The position numbers were made by a program, and so were the translations under genes. Positions 35,961 through 46,705 of a DNA stretch of 64,000 nt are shown here, piece after piece. The stretch is from Enoplolaimus lenunculus (taxonomy: Eukaryota; Nematoda; Enoplea; Enoplida; Thoracostomopsidae), in NCBI GenBank assembly GCA_030248215.1, contig JASANG010000845.1, positions 1-64,000 on the forward strand. Reading direction: 5' to 3'. The first letter of the stretch is position 1, and each line of letters begins with the position of its first letter. The notes beneath the pieces are model-generated. The model was not told the DNA's origin. It searched no databases and worked only from the letters and a program-made list of their open reading frames with translations.

Positions 35961-37084
35961 ACGTGTGTACAGTAAACATTAAGGTAAGTTTAATCCTACC
36001 CTAAATTTAAGGATAAGTCTGAAGTTAAGTTTAGTCCGAGGTCTATTTCTAAGCATAGTCGTAAAACTGAATTTTTGACAACGAACAATTATAACAAATC
36101 GTGGCTTTGTGCATCACACGGTGCTACTGTGTACCGGTGTACAAAAATTTCGTTTTACGATGCATAAAGATTCGTTTTGTCACCTGGGGTGGAGGGATTA
36201 AAACAGATTTGATTGATAACTTCACGGGCGGCGGTATGAAACCGCAAAATTTGGCCAGGAATTCTGTGGTCAGTCAGTTTGGGTGCATTCGCTTTGGGCC
36301 ACCCATTTAAGGGTGAAGGAGAGTGTTTTTATGCGAGTTTGACATCATATAACGCGCCTCCAGTAATACAGCGATAAGGGTGGCAAAAAAAGTTCAGGTT
36401 GCGCTTGCGAGAATTTAACATGTTTAGCAAATGGTACTAAAGGTTTTCTAGGTGAAACCTAAATTTTTCCGAAGCGGGATGACTGAGATCACCCATGGCT
36501 TAATTCTGGCTATGGGACCGAATGTAAATGTGTAATGAATAGGTTGATCGATACTAAAGGTGGGTGGCAGTTGGAAGCTTAACGTGACTTAATTTTATTT
36601 GATTACAGTTTTGCTATTTTTTATAACTGTACAATTAGAAATTTGCGTAAAGCTCTTTGTATATTTTTAAGCTTAAAACCGATTCCAATAATAAATTTAA
36701 GTTTGAACATAAAAAAAGAAAGAGACAGCGATTAGCATAACAGAACAGAAAAATTAAGTATAAATAGTTTAAAAGATGGTATATTTTTCTGCCAGTACAG
36801 AGGTATGCAAGTGTTCACCGGTATTTTTAAAATTTTGTCCAAAAAATAGGTTATCACTTTTCAACATACTTCATTAAGTGGCACTAAATCCTTAAGCAAT
36901 TTGTAGCAGGTACAAAAAGTTAGGCATATTCTCAAAGTCAAAGCGGCATAGCGACCGTCGCTAGGTGTAATCTGTCCAACTAAACGTTGCCCGTACGGCA
37001 AGAAAACAAGTTTCCGTCTAACGACAATCGTTTCACTACATTGTCTCCATCAACGTTTCTGTCGTTGCAATCAGTTATTCACAA
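35961..37084. other. Intergenic DNA, little recognised
   Basis: A short degenerate TAAG-rich tract at 35980-36070, then unique AT-rich sequence with no convincing exon. Confidence 0.35.
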
Positions 37085-37275
37085 CGGCAGATCCAGAAAT
37101 TTCTAACAGGAGAACGGCGGGCTTGCAAAAGTTATGAAACGCAACTTTCACTGCATGCTATAGATCTGCCAATTTTTGGTACAAGCAAAAAATTGTAAGA
37201 TAGCAAGGAATATTACCAATTTATCACAAAAAGATTCTGACGGGAGGTGTACGTCCCCGTACCGTTCCCCCTCTG
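37085..37275. repeat. GGTAGGGACC-type repeat, decayed
   Basis: 'ggcagatccagaaatttct', 'aaaattgtaagatagcaagg' and 'attctgacgggaggtgtacg' follow the order of the CAGTGGCGG family. Confidence 0.55.
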
Positions 37276-37504
37276 GATCTGAAGGTGGTTATGCACGTGT
37301 GGTCTCTGCTTGAAAACCGGAGCATCTAACCATGGTATGATTTATGCCAGTTGATGTTTTCAAATACCAAGCTTAAATGTCAAACTTTGTCCAATGCCAA
37401 CTGTTTATGTAGAACCTGTCACACTTTGTCGTCGCAATGTGTCCAAAATTCGTCGGTTCCATTAGCGAAACGTTTTAGTGAAACTTGTTTCTGATATTTG
37501 GATC

Positions 37505-37690
37505 AATGTATACAACAAGACCATAACAAAGCCTAGATTAAGCGTATGAATGATCTTTAAACCTAAACCTATGTCTAAGTTTTTGCCTAAGTCTAAGCCT
37601 AATCCTACGCAAAAATATATAAAGGTTAAGCATACTCTGTGGCAGTTCCGTGTAAAATCTTTTCACCCCTGATCTTTAAATAGGCCAACA
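37505..37690. mobile_element. TTAGGC-interior MITE, CCCTGATCTTTA family
   Basis: 'gaccataacaaagcctagat' at the left, a CCTAAG array in the middle, and 'ttcacccctgatctttaaat' at the right match the ends of 2697-3134. Similar copies lie at 33740-33870, 38335-38510, 54990-55150 and 60020-60170. Confidence 0.6.
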
Positions 37691-37743
37691 TTTGTTAAAA
37701 TGAAACAACTCTTTTATGTACACATCATCATCACGGCCCATAG

Positions 37744-37937
37744 GGCTAATGTTACTTTAGGGCCGTAACAGTAGATTAAGCGTATTCCTAGCCTTAGCCT
37801 AAGCTTAAACGTTGCAAACGCGTATTCTTAAGCCTAATCCTAAGCCTAAGCCTAAGCAGAAAATGCAGTCTAGAATGTAAGCCTACTCTTTTACATACCC
37901 ACCAGAAACCGGGACGACCCTAAAAGTAACATGGGCC
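37744..37937. mobile_element. hAT-like MITE with TTAGGC-like interior
   Basis: Left end GGCTAATGTTACTTTAGGGC, right end GACCCTAAAAGTAACATGGG plus CC. The flanking octamers GCCCATAG and GCTCTTAG agree at 6 of 8 positions. The interior is two CCTAAG blocks as in 8029-8212, with the same 'acccaccagaaacc' before the right end. Confidence 0.8.
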
Positions 37938-38334
37938 GCTCTTAGTATTGCTAATATTAACAGATTGGTAACTAGACAATCCATTTTCTTATATTAATGT
38001 TAACCAGTAACTTTGTAAAGAAAGGCTTGAGAATGTATGAAATTTTTCTTTCCACTGCTTTTTCATTTTTCACTGCATTGTCGATTGCGTATACATATTA
38101 AGTAACGTTTTAGTAATTATTAATTTATTCAGCAGCGTAACATAAATTTGGTGTTAGAAGATATAAGGTAGCAACAAAAACACTGGAGCAATAAAGAGAA
38201 CAGTACAATTTTGATAAGAAACCATCGATTTCTTACACGAAGTACCCAGTTAGAATGACGTCCTACCAATCCAAACGGTAGTGGCGTCCTCTTTATTACT
38301 CTCTTATTTTTTTCGGGAATCACATTTTTGATTA

Positions 38335-38510
38335 CAAGCGTAACAAAAAGATTGCACCTAATTCTAAGCCTATTAGCCTAAGCACAAAATTAGTCTAAAG
38401 CTGAGGTTAAGCCTAAAACCTGAGCAAAGTGAAAGATTAGTCTAAAGCTTAAGCTTATCCTATTGCAATACACAGAAAAACGTTCAGCCCCTTTTCTTTA
38501 CATGAGCCTG
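38335..38510. mobile_element. TTAGGC-interior MITE, decayed
   Basis: 'acaagcgtaacaaaaagatt', CCTAAG units, then 'cttaagcttatcctattgc' and 'cccttttctttacatgagcc', the same order of parts as at 60020-60170. Confidence 0.6.
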
Positions 38511-38804
38511 TAGATGTATGCTGTCAGACTGATTTGATAGATTTGTCAGAACGTCCAGAAATATGTTCAAATACGTCGGTTTGTTTCTTTGTTCTTCATC
38601 TAATCGATTTGGTCATGTGTCACTTGTATTCCTGGTCAGCCCTAAAGCCCTTTGGACTAATATTCTGTCTAAGACTAGGTAGACTTGTTGGAGTTGTGCC
38701 AAAGTTGAAATCGCGCAACCGTTTTGCTGTGTAAAACGCAACGAAACGGTACACGGTTAATGCTTTAACGCACATAGCGGCTTTCGTTTTCATCTGAGAT
38801 CTAG

Positions 38805-39060
38805 GTTGATATTTTCAAATGTGTGTAACAACTATCACCAGTTGACGTTTTGATGATAATTCTTGTAATTTTTGAACCAATGAACTGTGAGGTTCGAAAT
38901 TCAGCGAACTTTTCGCGTTTGATTTGTCCTGTTTCTACGACAATTTAATGATCCGCAATTGTGACAGTGAGTCAGTTTGCGAAACTGTCGCCAACTGATG
39001 AAAGATGCTTTTACATTAAAGAATATAGCCATGGTATATATCAGGGTAGGATTCGAAACC
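38805..39060. mobile_element. MITE, GTGTGTAGCACC family, decayed
   Basis: 'ttcaaatgtgtgtaacaact' with 'atcaccagttgacg' at the left and 'gccaactgatgaaagatgct' at the right form the inverted ends of the family best seen at 56971-57190. Confidence 0.5.
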
Positions 39061-39242
39061 TGGACATCAGATACAAGGCATTCACCATCATCGTTCGAAT
39101 ATAATTTTGTGATTATGGTTTTGTACTAAAATTCGGGCTGGCTTATTTTAGTATTATATTTCACATGGTCTTCAACACCAATGATGTGAAAAGAATAGTG
39201 TTCATATATATGATTCACCACATTTCATGGGCGGATTTTCAG

Positions 39243-39366
39243 TTTGGTTCCCATGTTGCTGCTCAAGTAGTAACAGACCTGTCCAGTTCAATTTTGGGCG
39301 CTGGCAGCCTAGTTGCTAGAAATATCTCGGCCAAAGAATTTACTAAACGAGGCTGGCTCTGGGAAG
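39243..39366 (+). other. Possible isolated exon upstream of the membrane-protein gene
   Basis: After acceptor CGGATTTTCAG, the frame reads FGSHVAAQVVTDLSSSILGA, then GSLVARNISAKEFTKRGWLWE, with a weak donor GTTATG. The peptide has a protein-like composition and lies 0.75 kb upstream of the signal-peptide exon at 40122. It could be an upstream exon of that gene, which would then not start at 40122, or chance. Confidence 0.3.
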
Positions 39367-39627
39367 TTATGGTTAAATCTCTTCGCAGAAAGTGCAGGAA
39401 ATCTGGCATTTTTGTTCAGTACCTTTTATTCGTTAGCTATGTAATTTTTACACGTTTTATGGAATTTTTCTTTAAAATTTTTTGATTAATTTTTGGAAAT
39501 TCTGTGTCAAACTTTTCTATAATCTACTACATATCCAGCGATTTCGCGGTATTGTAATTGTAAAACAAACTTAGTTTTAATGCATTAGCTTACAGGTTGT
39601 CACACAAAGTTTATCCTCTAAATAACC

Positions 39628-39722
39628 CAACGATTGGTTTATCCCCAACGGTTGGTTTGACCCCAACGGTTGGTTACATACTAACGGTTGGTGTCACTGC
39701 AACGGTTAGTTCTACCAAGAGC
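39628..39722. repeat. Minisatellite of CCAACGGTTGG palindromes
   Basis: Five units of about 18-19 bp each centre on CCAACGGTTGG or a one- or two-base variant, for example 'acccaacgattggtttat', 'ccccaacggttggtttga' and 'tactaacggttggtgtc'. Each unit is a perfect or near-perfect 10-bp palindrome and contains two back-to-back Myb-type AACGG/CCGTT cores. It lies about 400 bp upstream of the membrane-protein gene, so a regulatory role is possible but unproven. Confidence 0.75.
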
Positions 39723-40121
39723 GGATAATCGTTATTTAACAAGAGTATGCATCTGGGCACATTCTGTATAAAAAGAATGTAACAGGCACTCGTTGTGTTT
39801 TTGCCATACCCATCCTTTATTTAGAGGGGGGTACAGCCGGTGCGAACCATGTCACTTTATGTATACGGCTTCAACCATGCTGCCGTTGTAGTTTAATTTA
39901 GGGGAATTCATGTGATAATGGCCCCCCTCCAAACAAGGGGAATTGGCCAAAAACGCAACACCCGATGGTACATTTTGTACTATGCGGAACCCCAAGAGTT
40001 GCACACTCTTGTATCATGCACTCTTGGTTCTACTATAATGCTTCGTTTCACCCTAAGATTTTGAAAACAATCCATTAAGTTTCAGGCGTTTATTGCAGAA
40101 TATTGAACTGAGTGTTAAATA

Positions 40122-43100
40122 ATGAACAAAAATAGTATATGGAATATTTCCATTCTTAAAATTCTTCCGTTTACGACTATTTTATACGCTTCCGGAAAGC
40201 AAACCGACACACCGAATGATGTAATTATTTGTAATTCCGGTTCCGCATTTGAATGTGTTTGTGGAATCTCAGACCAAACCGATGCTGGTAGCGTCGGGGT
40301 GCCTCCTTGTACAGGTAAATTTCAAAATATTCAACAACTTATTTTTTCAATTGGAGAGTATATTGCATTTTTTTCTATTCGACTATCATATCTTACAGAA
40401 ATTACAGACCTGCGCTTGCGTTATTTTGTTAAATGCTGTTTAAAAGCCAGGTGTACAGCCAAAATTTCGTTTTGGGAGAAGATAAGTACACGGCAAAACG
40501 ATTTGTGCGAACTAGTGTAGCAAGCGAGAAAATTTTTTGAACTTTGCAGGATATTCTACAATCTGTAAAGCTGCCTTTTTGTAGTCTCCAGAAATTTCAT
40601 GGGATATATTCCCCCTACCCCCCAGTTGTATACTACCCTGGTAATGGTCATTGCTCAGTACGATTTCAAATGCTACAGCACTTCAATCGTCTCAGCATCA
40701 ACAGTTTTGTCTTATTTAAAATTAATGTGTTACAATTTAAGAATTCATTCAAACCGAACCTGAACCAGACAGAATTCAAATTTCAATTGCAAATCTATCA
40801 TTGCAAGCCAAACTGCGGCATGGTGAAAGTTATGAAATTTGGTTCAAGAAAAAACTTGCATCACTGATTAATAGCTATTGTTTTAAAAATCGGCAAGATT
40901 GTATTGGTTAGTTTTCACTCTGATGACCAAAATTAATATAAATTGTGGAGCAAAAATATTTTTCATTTTTTTTATTTCGAAGTACTTGAAACGTCTATGC
41001 ATACTGTAGTAACCGAATATGAGGGTGTGGGGTAATAAGAGGAGGTCCCCATTTTGGGTCCCAATCAATAGTAGTCCGTATCCCTGATAAGAGTCCGTAA
41101 GCGGATAGAGTCCCTAAATCGTAAATAGAGTCCATGAAGGTCAGTTATTCCTAATTGTAGAGCATAAATGACTTCAGAAACAAATAAAATTGAGTTCGAA
41201 TCTTTAAAGCGTACTTAAAATTTGAAAGTACATTCCTAAGTATAACCTTGCATGATCGCTCAAGCTATTGACGCAAGATAAATAAATGTTTAATTCAACG
41301 GCTAGTTGCAGTACCTGATATATATCAGTAACGAAGGGTAGCGGAGCGTCGGTTAAAGATAAATAACAGTCCATAACCGAATAACAAGGGGGGTACCCCC
41401 TGGAGAGGCCAAATAAATATCAGTCCCCCTTCTTATTCGAGTCACTACAGTATAAGTCTAAACTGAAAATTGGACATGTGTTTTAAAGTATAAAAAGATT
41501 ATCACAAGTTGTAGACCCATGATAAGTATCTGAATGCTAAGCCTAAGCATAACCCTAGCCTAAGCCTAAGCCTAACCTAAAACACAATCCTAAAAGCTTA
41601 AACATAAGCCTAATGCTAAGCTTGACCAGCTGAAGCCCAAGTCTAAGCCTAAATTTCAAAGACTCTGAGCCACCCAGACCCCTTGTCTCCCAGCAGGCAA
41701 GACCAATTAAGATGTTGGAAGAGTTTTGGCCCCCAAGAATATTTCAGTCTTGTTTAAGTTATCCGAAATCGATTGCATGCCCCTCCGGAAAATTTGTAGA
41801 CCCGCTGGAAAGGTGAGCTGGCTGCGGGTATGGTTCCAGCTTTATAAATATAGGTTTCAGACAAGCCGCTACGTTTATCTCAACACGACATCACGATAAC
41901 TCACGTTCACAAATTTTCAAACAACACAGTTACCCTTCAACTATTCGTGTTGAACTCCACCTTAAATACTGCTCAGATCCAAATTTCAACTAACCGTACG
42001 ATTCCATCGGAGCTCGTAGTTCAAGTTTTACAACAAAATTCAATCAAATTTAGTTATTTTCTCGGTGGAAAAGAGTTACTAAATGTTCGAGTAACGAATT
42101 CAACCTTAAACGTCACTGAAATTTTGAAAAATTCTACTCCGCAACGGGATGCCGACGGACGAGCACTAGTGTCGTTGTATGAATGGCCGTTTATTATTTT
42201 GATTACAATTGTTGCATCGCTTATTGTTGCTGCAACTTCGTGTTGTTTAATTGCACTGGCATGCGGCAAATACTTAAAGTAAGCAAGGGCGCCGGCACGT
42301 AAGTTTAAGCCACCACCCAAGCGCGTATGCAAGGGGTTTATTGGTCGAACTCCCCCTGAAAATCCTGGTTACGTCCACGAAACCACCCTCTGAGGTCCAT
42401 AAGCAATTTGTATGCTGTAGGTATTAATAGGTATGTATATATTAAGTAAAAATACCGCTTAAAGTATTGACTCATTGTCACCATGGGGCAACCGGAATTC
42501 GGACCGGAGTCGTAAGGTCAAAATACCGGAACCGGAAGGTCAAAAAATACCGGAACCGTAGCCGAAACGGAAAACAAAAAATACTTATTACCAAAATATT
42601 CATTTTTAAGCTATTTTATCGCTTTAATGGAAAAATAATTTATTAGCTATACGAAGTACAGTTTTTACCTAATTGTTGTGTTTTATATATTCTCGCTTTC
42701 AACAGAAGCTAAATTCACCTTCAGTTTATGTTAAGTGAATTTTGGAGAATCAATGTCGACAAGCGTTCTACTTTTAGTCAAAACAGTCCGAAGTTTGCCT
42801 TAAACTTCTAATAATTAACTTTGTTCGAACCGAAGCGCTATATATTTGTGAGACATTTGGTTCATCCTCTATCCACTCGAACATCCTTGAAAATTTAAAT
42901 CCTATGTGTATATGCACCATTGAGAATGTCAAAATCTTGAAACAAATGCAGTAGCTGGAAAACGTATGATAAATTATGGCGTATGACACAAATAGAAAAT
43001 TTTAGTAATGCACGCTAAGACAATTTTGGAAAAATAATTTACGATAATATGCCAAAATTTCTTAAATTTTAGAATGACAAAAATTTTAAATACCGAAAAT

Positions 43101-45666
43101 ACCGGAAAATTGCGGAGAAAAAATACCGGATTTATAACCGGAACCGGATAATGAAAAATAGAGGATTGCCAACCGAAACCGGAAGCCGCCTGCACACATA
43201 TATGTATAAATGCATAAAATAATTTTGGAAAAATAGAAAAATCGTTCTAAAATATTGGTAATATTTCGTTATATAACTGAAATTTTGACAGAGGACGGGG
43301 CCAGATGATGCGTGTTTTTATTGTAAGATTTGGCAGCCACAAGTCGCGCAATTATTATGTCAACTTTGGCGGCGTTTTTCTTTTTGTAACTTTTAGAGAA
43401 TATTTAAAACGCAAACACAATGTAAGCGCACATCCGCACTCGTTCGAGAATACTTCACCGCTCGAGCAACAAATTCCACAAATGGAACAGTTTATGAAAC
43501 AAGTGTCGGAGCTAGAAATAGCTTTTACTGGTTTCCACCAATTAGAAGGCGCCAAAAAGGTACCACTAACAGATAATTCAGATGAAATTCAGAGGCGTCA
43601 AATAGACCACATCAAACGAATGCAATGTCCCAATTTGGAGTCTCCTCCGCTCCCAGCTAGGCTTTCAAAAACAGCAAGCAATAGAGCTCTAGGGAGGTCA
43701 GAGTCAACCAGGTTTGTTACATTTAAACCTTCTGAATCACAAAATTCACTAGCTTCAACAACTACATACGACAACTCTAGAATTCGAAATGAATACACCA
43801 TTAATACTCGGATCGCAGAATTCAAATCCCAGACAGATAATCACGAAAGTCCAGACGTTTCGACAAGATCAAAGGCACCGCCGACATTATCTTTTAGCTA
43901 CGACACCACTTCAGAGTTGTATCGCGATTCTTCACAGGCGACACTGCATAATTTGAGTTGTTGTAGTCCAATTGATAGTTACGAAACTCGACCGCCGCAA
44001 CAAAATTCAACAGCTACAACTGCTGATCTAAAACTTGACAAACCTAACTCAAATTTAGCATTAAAAACGCCAAAATTAGTCGAAACGTGCTATGCCGTTC
44101 CGGTGACACCAAAATTAAACGTGAAAACGCTCGACCAGATGGGACAAATGCAATTTTTACGACGAATTGATGAAAGACAACCGTTAATGGCGTATAAAGA
44201 TGACATAGCTAGTAGTTTTGGCGCGCAATTTGCAAATATGGCCGGCGCTATGGTTGCGACGTTGTGTACCGATATTGAAGATCTGAGTAGCTCAGGTGGT
44301 AGCGGAAGAAGTAGTGGAAGTAAAAGTAGGAATTTGGATAGCGCAAATGGTACGGAAACTATCTATCAGTCTCCAGTATGTTTACAACCGTGTGATTTGT
44401 GTTCTGCTGGAGTTATAAATTTTCGATAGATGATCGGCACATAATATTTTTGTCCTATTTTATTAAGAATAGAAAATATTCTGAACAAACCGGAACCAAA
44501 TATCAAACCGGGTATTTTGCGGAAAAACGGTGCTGCGGATAAACGATGCTATACAGGTGGGAGAGTCGGTTAATACTGGGGTGTGAAAAATACTGAAGCA
44601 GGTTGTCAACAATTGTTGCTACAGATAGACATAAAGCAAAGCTAAGAAATCAAAATGATGTTCAATTTACTAATTTTAACAAAATTCTGAAAGCTGTTCT
44701 CAAAAATTTGTTGATAAGCTTCATTTCTTCTTATCCTGGCAAAACATTACAAGATGACTCAAAGTAACGAAAAAACGCACCAGAAAGAACACAGATATTA
44801 AAATGTAAAGTTTCAGTATATGAATATCGAAATCTCAGACAATTTTTTACCCGAAGCTGAAGTCTGAAGACGATTTTCAGCTGGAGCCGGAGACAGAGCT
44901 CGAGTTATTCCCTAGCGGACACATGTTATCTCTCCAAAATTTCTAATATTCGGCCAGTCTAAAGCTTTCTGTGAACACACATTATGGGGGCTTCATTTAG
45001 AATAAATTGCGCGGAGCTGCAGCCGAAAATCGCATGAACTCTGGTTAACATTTGGAATTTTTTATGGGGGATATTTTTTTATTGTGAACGACAAATTTCA
45101 TGTTCTCTCTTACATATTAATTTTTATACAATTTGCCGAATATTGTATGCTCATGTGACGAAGTATTTTAAACTATAACAACGATTTGGTGAATTTTGCT
45201 TCGGAAACCTGTATTTAATCAGTTGGTGCTCTCAGTTTTTGGTTGATTATATGCCACTAAAATATATATGTTTGCTTTTAAATTTTGAAACGATCTTTAA
45301 TTTTGTGGTTTATATTATATTTTTAATAATAATAATAAAATAATTTGCATTTTAGTGCATTTTTATTGCGTTGTTCTATTTTTGCGTATCGTGTCTTCTT
45401 TGTGTGGTATTTTTTGTTTTTAGGCACAAAAGCGGTTGAAACTTAAAAAACGTTACCAGAAGCGTGGGCGTGGCCAGCCTATGCTAACCATAGGCTGTCA
45501 GACGCCTATGTTCCTATCTGAGTCGGAAGCACCAGAAATGGTAACTATTTCGAGGCCCAAAATCGCTGCTTTGTATGGAAATATTTTTGTATCCAAACGT
45601 TGTCGTAGTTTAGACACCAATGCTAAAATCGAATTGGTACTGGGAAAACCAGAATCATTGCTATAA
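40122..45666 (+). CDS. Single-pass type I membrane protein, five exons
   Basis: The predicted product is 642 residues. Exons are 40122-40314, 40742-40906, 41930-42278, 43397-44375 and 45424-45666, and all junctions are in phase (donors GTAAAT, GTTAGT, GTAAGC, GTATGT). Residues 1-25 look like a signal peptide (ISILKILPFTTILYASG). The ectodomain (26-204) has cysteines at 37, 45, 47 and 63, the segment YEIWFKKKLASLINSYC, and at least five N-x-S/T sequons between 125 and 200. One membrane span follows at 205-231 (WPFIILITIVASLIVAATSC). The 411-residue cytoplasmic tail is Ser/Thr-rich and low-complexity, with an SSSGGSGRSSGSKS run and a basic RLKLKKRYQKRGRGQ patch in the last exon. The juxtamembrane part suggests a SEA-like fold, and a KIAA1549-type (DUF3827) relative is conceivable, but I did not recognise a family. 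An optional exon at 40399 keeps phase. Function unknown. Confidence 0.7.
41004..41450. mobile_element. CTGTAGTAACCGAATA MITE, complete, TA target site, intronic
   Basis: Starts CTGTAGTAACCGAATATGAG and ends with the inverted counterpart CTTATTCGAGTCACTACAG. TA flanks it on both sides (41002-41003, 41451-41452). At 447 bp it is the only complete copy here. Truncated copies are at 17739, 24106, 48333, 54310 and 63689. Mariner-like by its TA target site, and without coding capacity. It lies inside intron 2 of the membrane-protein gene. Confidence 0.85.
41530..41835. repeat. TTAGGC-like array plus CGTAGCC-family copy, intronic
   Basis: At 41535-41660 degenerate CCTAAG units occur ('cctagcctaagcctaagcct'). 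At 41690-41830 an inverted CGTAGCC-family copy ends 'ggtgagctggctgcggg'. Both sit in the same intron as the element at 41004, so this intron holds at least three unrelated repeats. Confidence 0.65.
42480..43195. repeat. CCGGAACCGGA-rich element, intronic
   Basis: 'ataccggaaccggaaggtca' at 42525 and 'ttataaccggaaccggataa' at 43130 bracket about 700 bp of AT-rich DNA within intron 3 of the membrane-protein gene. CCGG-rich ends around an AT-rich core resemble the CTCCGGCTCC family at 55195, but here the ends read mainly in the same direction. Confidence 0.45.
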
Positions 45667-46206
45667 CCTACTCGTCTCGTTAGCATAACACATTGGTAAT
45701 ACTTTCTTGCATCCTGGCTACAGGCCCACACCAGCATGAAACAGCCAAATATCATGGTTCATTTTTCAGCTATCTAGAAGCTCCTAGTGCCATATATCTG
45801 TTTTTATTACGAAGACAGATGTTTAAAGCCAAACTACTGTGTATTTCGGACATGGATCATTGTAGTTTTGATGTTTATTTACATATTTGTTTAAAAAAAA
45901 TAATATTTAATATATACTAAACTATCGAGTAACGTATTTTCACATACACTACCTGCTGTCTGTTCTAGATTGCAATTTTTATTTTGAGCTATGCTGAAAT
46001 GGTTAAAATGTCAGCTACTTATTTTAAGAGCCGTTCATAGGATTTTCTAAGTTTACACGAGTTTCTAAAATTATACTGAAATAATTTGAAACTGAAAAAA
46101 TTCCTAGCCGTAGTAAAAAACTCGCTGACTTTAAATGATCCAGTGCTAAACACTCGTAAACCCTTGAATTAGTACAGTGAGCATAAAGGTTAACTAAAAG
46201 ACAACG
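45667..46206. other. 3' flank of the membrane-protein gene
   Basis: AT-rich unique sequence. No canonical AATAAA was seen close after the stop codon; AT-rich 'ataatatttaatata' occurs at 45899. No other feature recognised. Confidence 0.35.
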
Positions 46207-46435
46207 ACTCATATTCTCAACTGCGTATAGCACCAATCATCAGTTGCGATTGGTTTGCAGAACTGTGGAACATCTGCAGTTGTGACTCTCAAAATAATAT
46301 TGCAAAAGCATGGTAAATGAAGCGCGAAAAATGTGCCGAATCTCCAACCTCACTATTCCCTGGTTCGAAAGTGATAACATTTATCATCACCTGATAATAT
46401 TGTGCTGCACCACTATTTGAGAATATTGTCGAAGT
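46207..46435. mobile_element. MITE, GTGTGTAGCACC family
   Basis: 'actcatattctcaactgcgt' with 'atagcaccaatcatcagttg' at the left and 'tgctgcaccactatttgaga' at the right form inverted ends, with 'gcagttgtgactctcaaaat' inside, as in 56971-57190. Confidence 0.6.
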
Positions 46436-46541
46436 ATATATTTGATGCAAAAGCCCTATCAATCCTGTTTGGACAAAATGTTTGACAACAAAAATTTTTA
46501 TCTCCGACATTATAAAACTTCCGTAACTTTAATCATTGCTT

Positions 46542-46697
46542 GGTCCATGTATAGAAACAGAGCCGGGTCGTTTTCCGGAGGGGCTGTAGAGTCAGTTTAA
46601 GGTTTAGACTAAATTTTTTGCTTAGTCTTAGGCTTAGACTTAGGCTTAGGCATAGGAAGATGCTTATACTGTTCCGGCTCTGTTCTATGCATGGACC
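46542..46697. mobile_element. hAT-like MITE with TTAGGC-like interior, clear 8-bp duplication
   Basis: Left end GGTCCATGTATAGAAACAGA, right end CTCTGTTCTATGCATGGACC, inverted repeats. The octamers CATTGCTT (46534-46541) and CATTGCTC (46698-46705) match at 7 of 8 positions. The interior is 'gcttagtcttaggcttagac' and similar. Its ends differ from the GGCCAATG family, so it represents a second end-type with the same interior motif. Confidence 0.85.
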
Positions 46698-46705
46698 CAT
46701 TGCTC

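Noticed and set aside
43305-43396. Upstream ATG of the long plus-strand frame of the membrane protein
   Set aside because: A clear acceptor TAACTTTTAG at 43396 and phase with the transmembrane exon show that this part is intron read-through.
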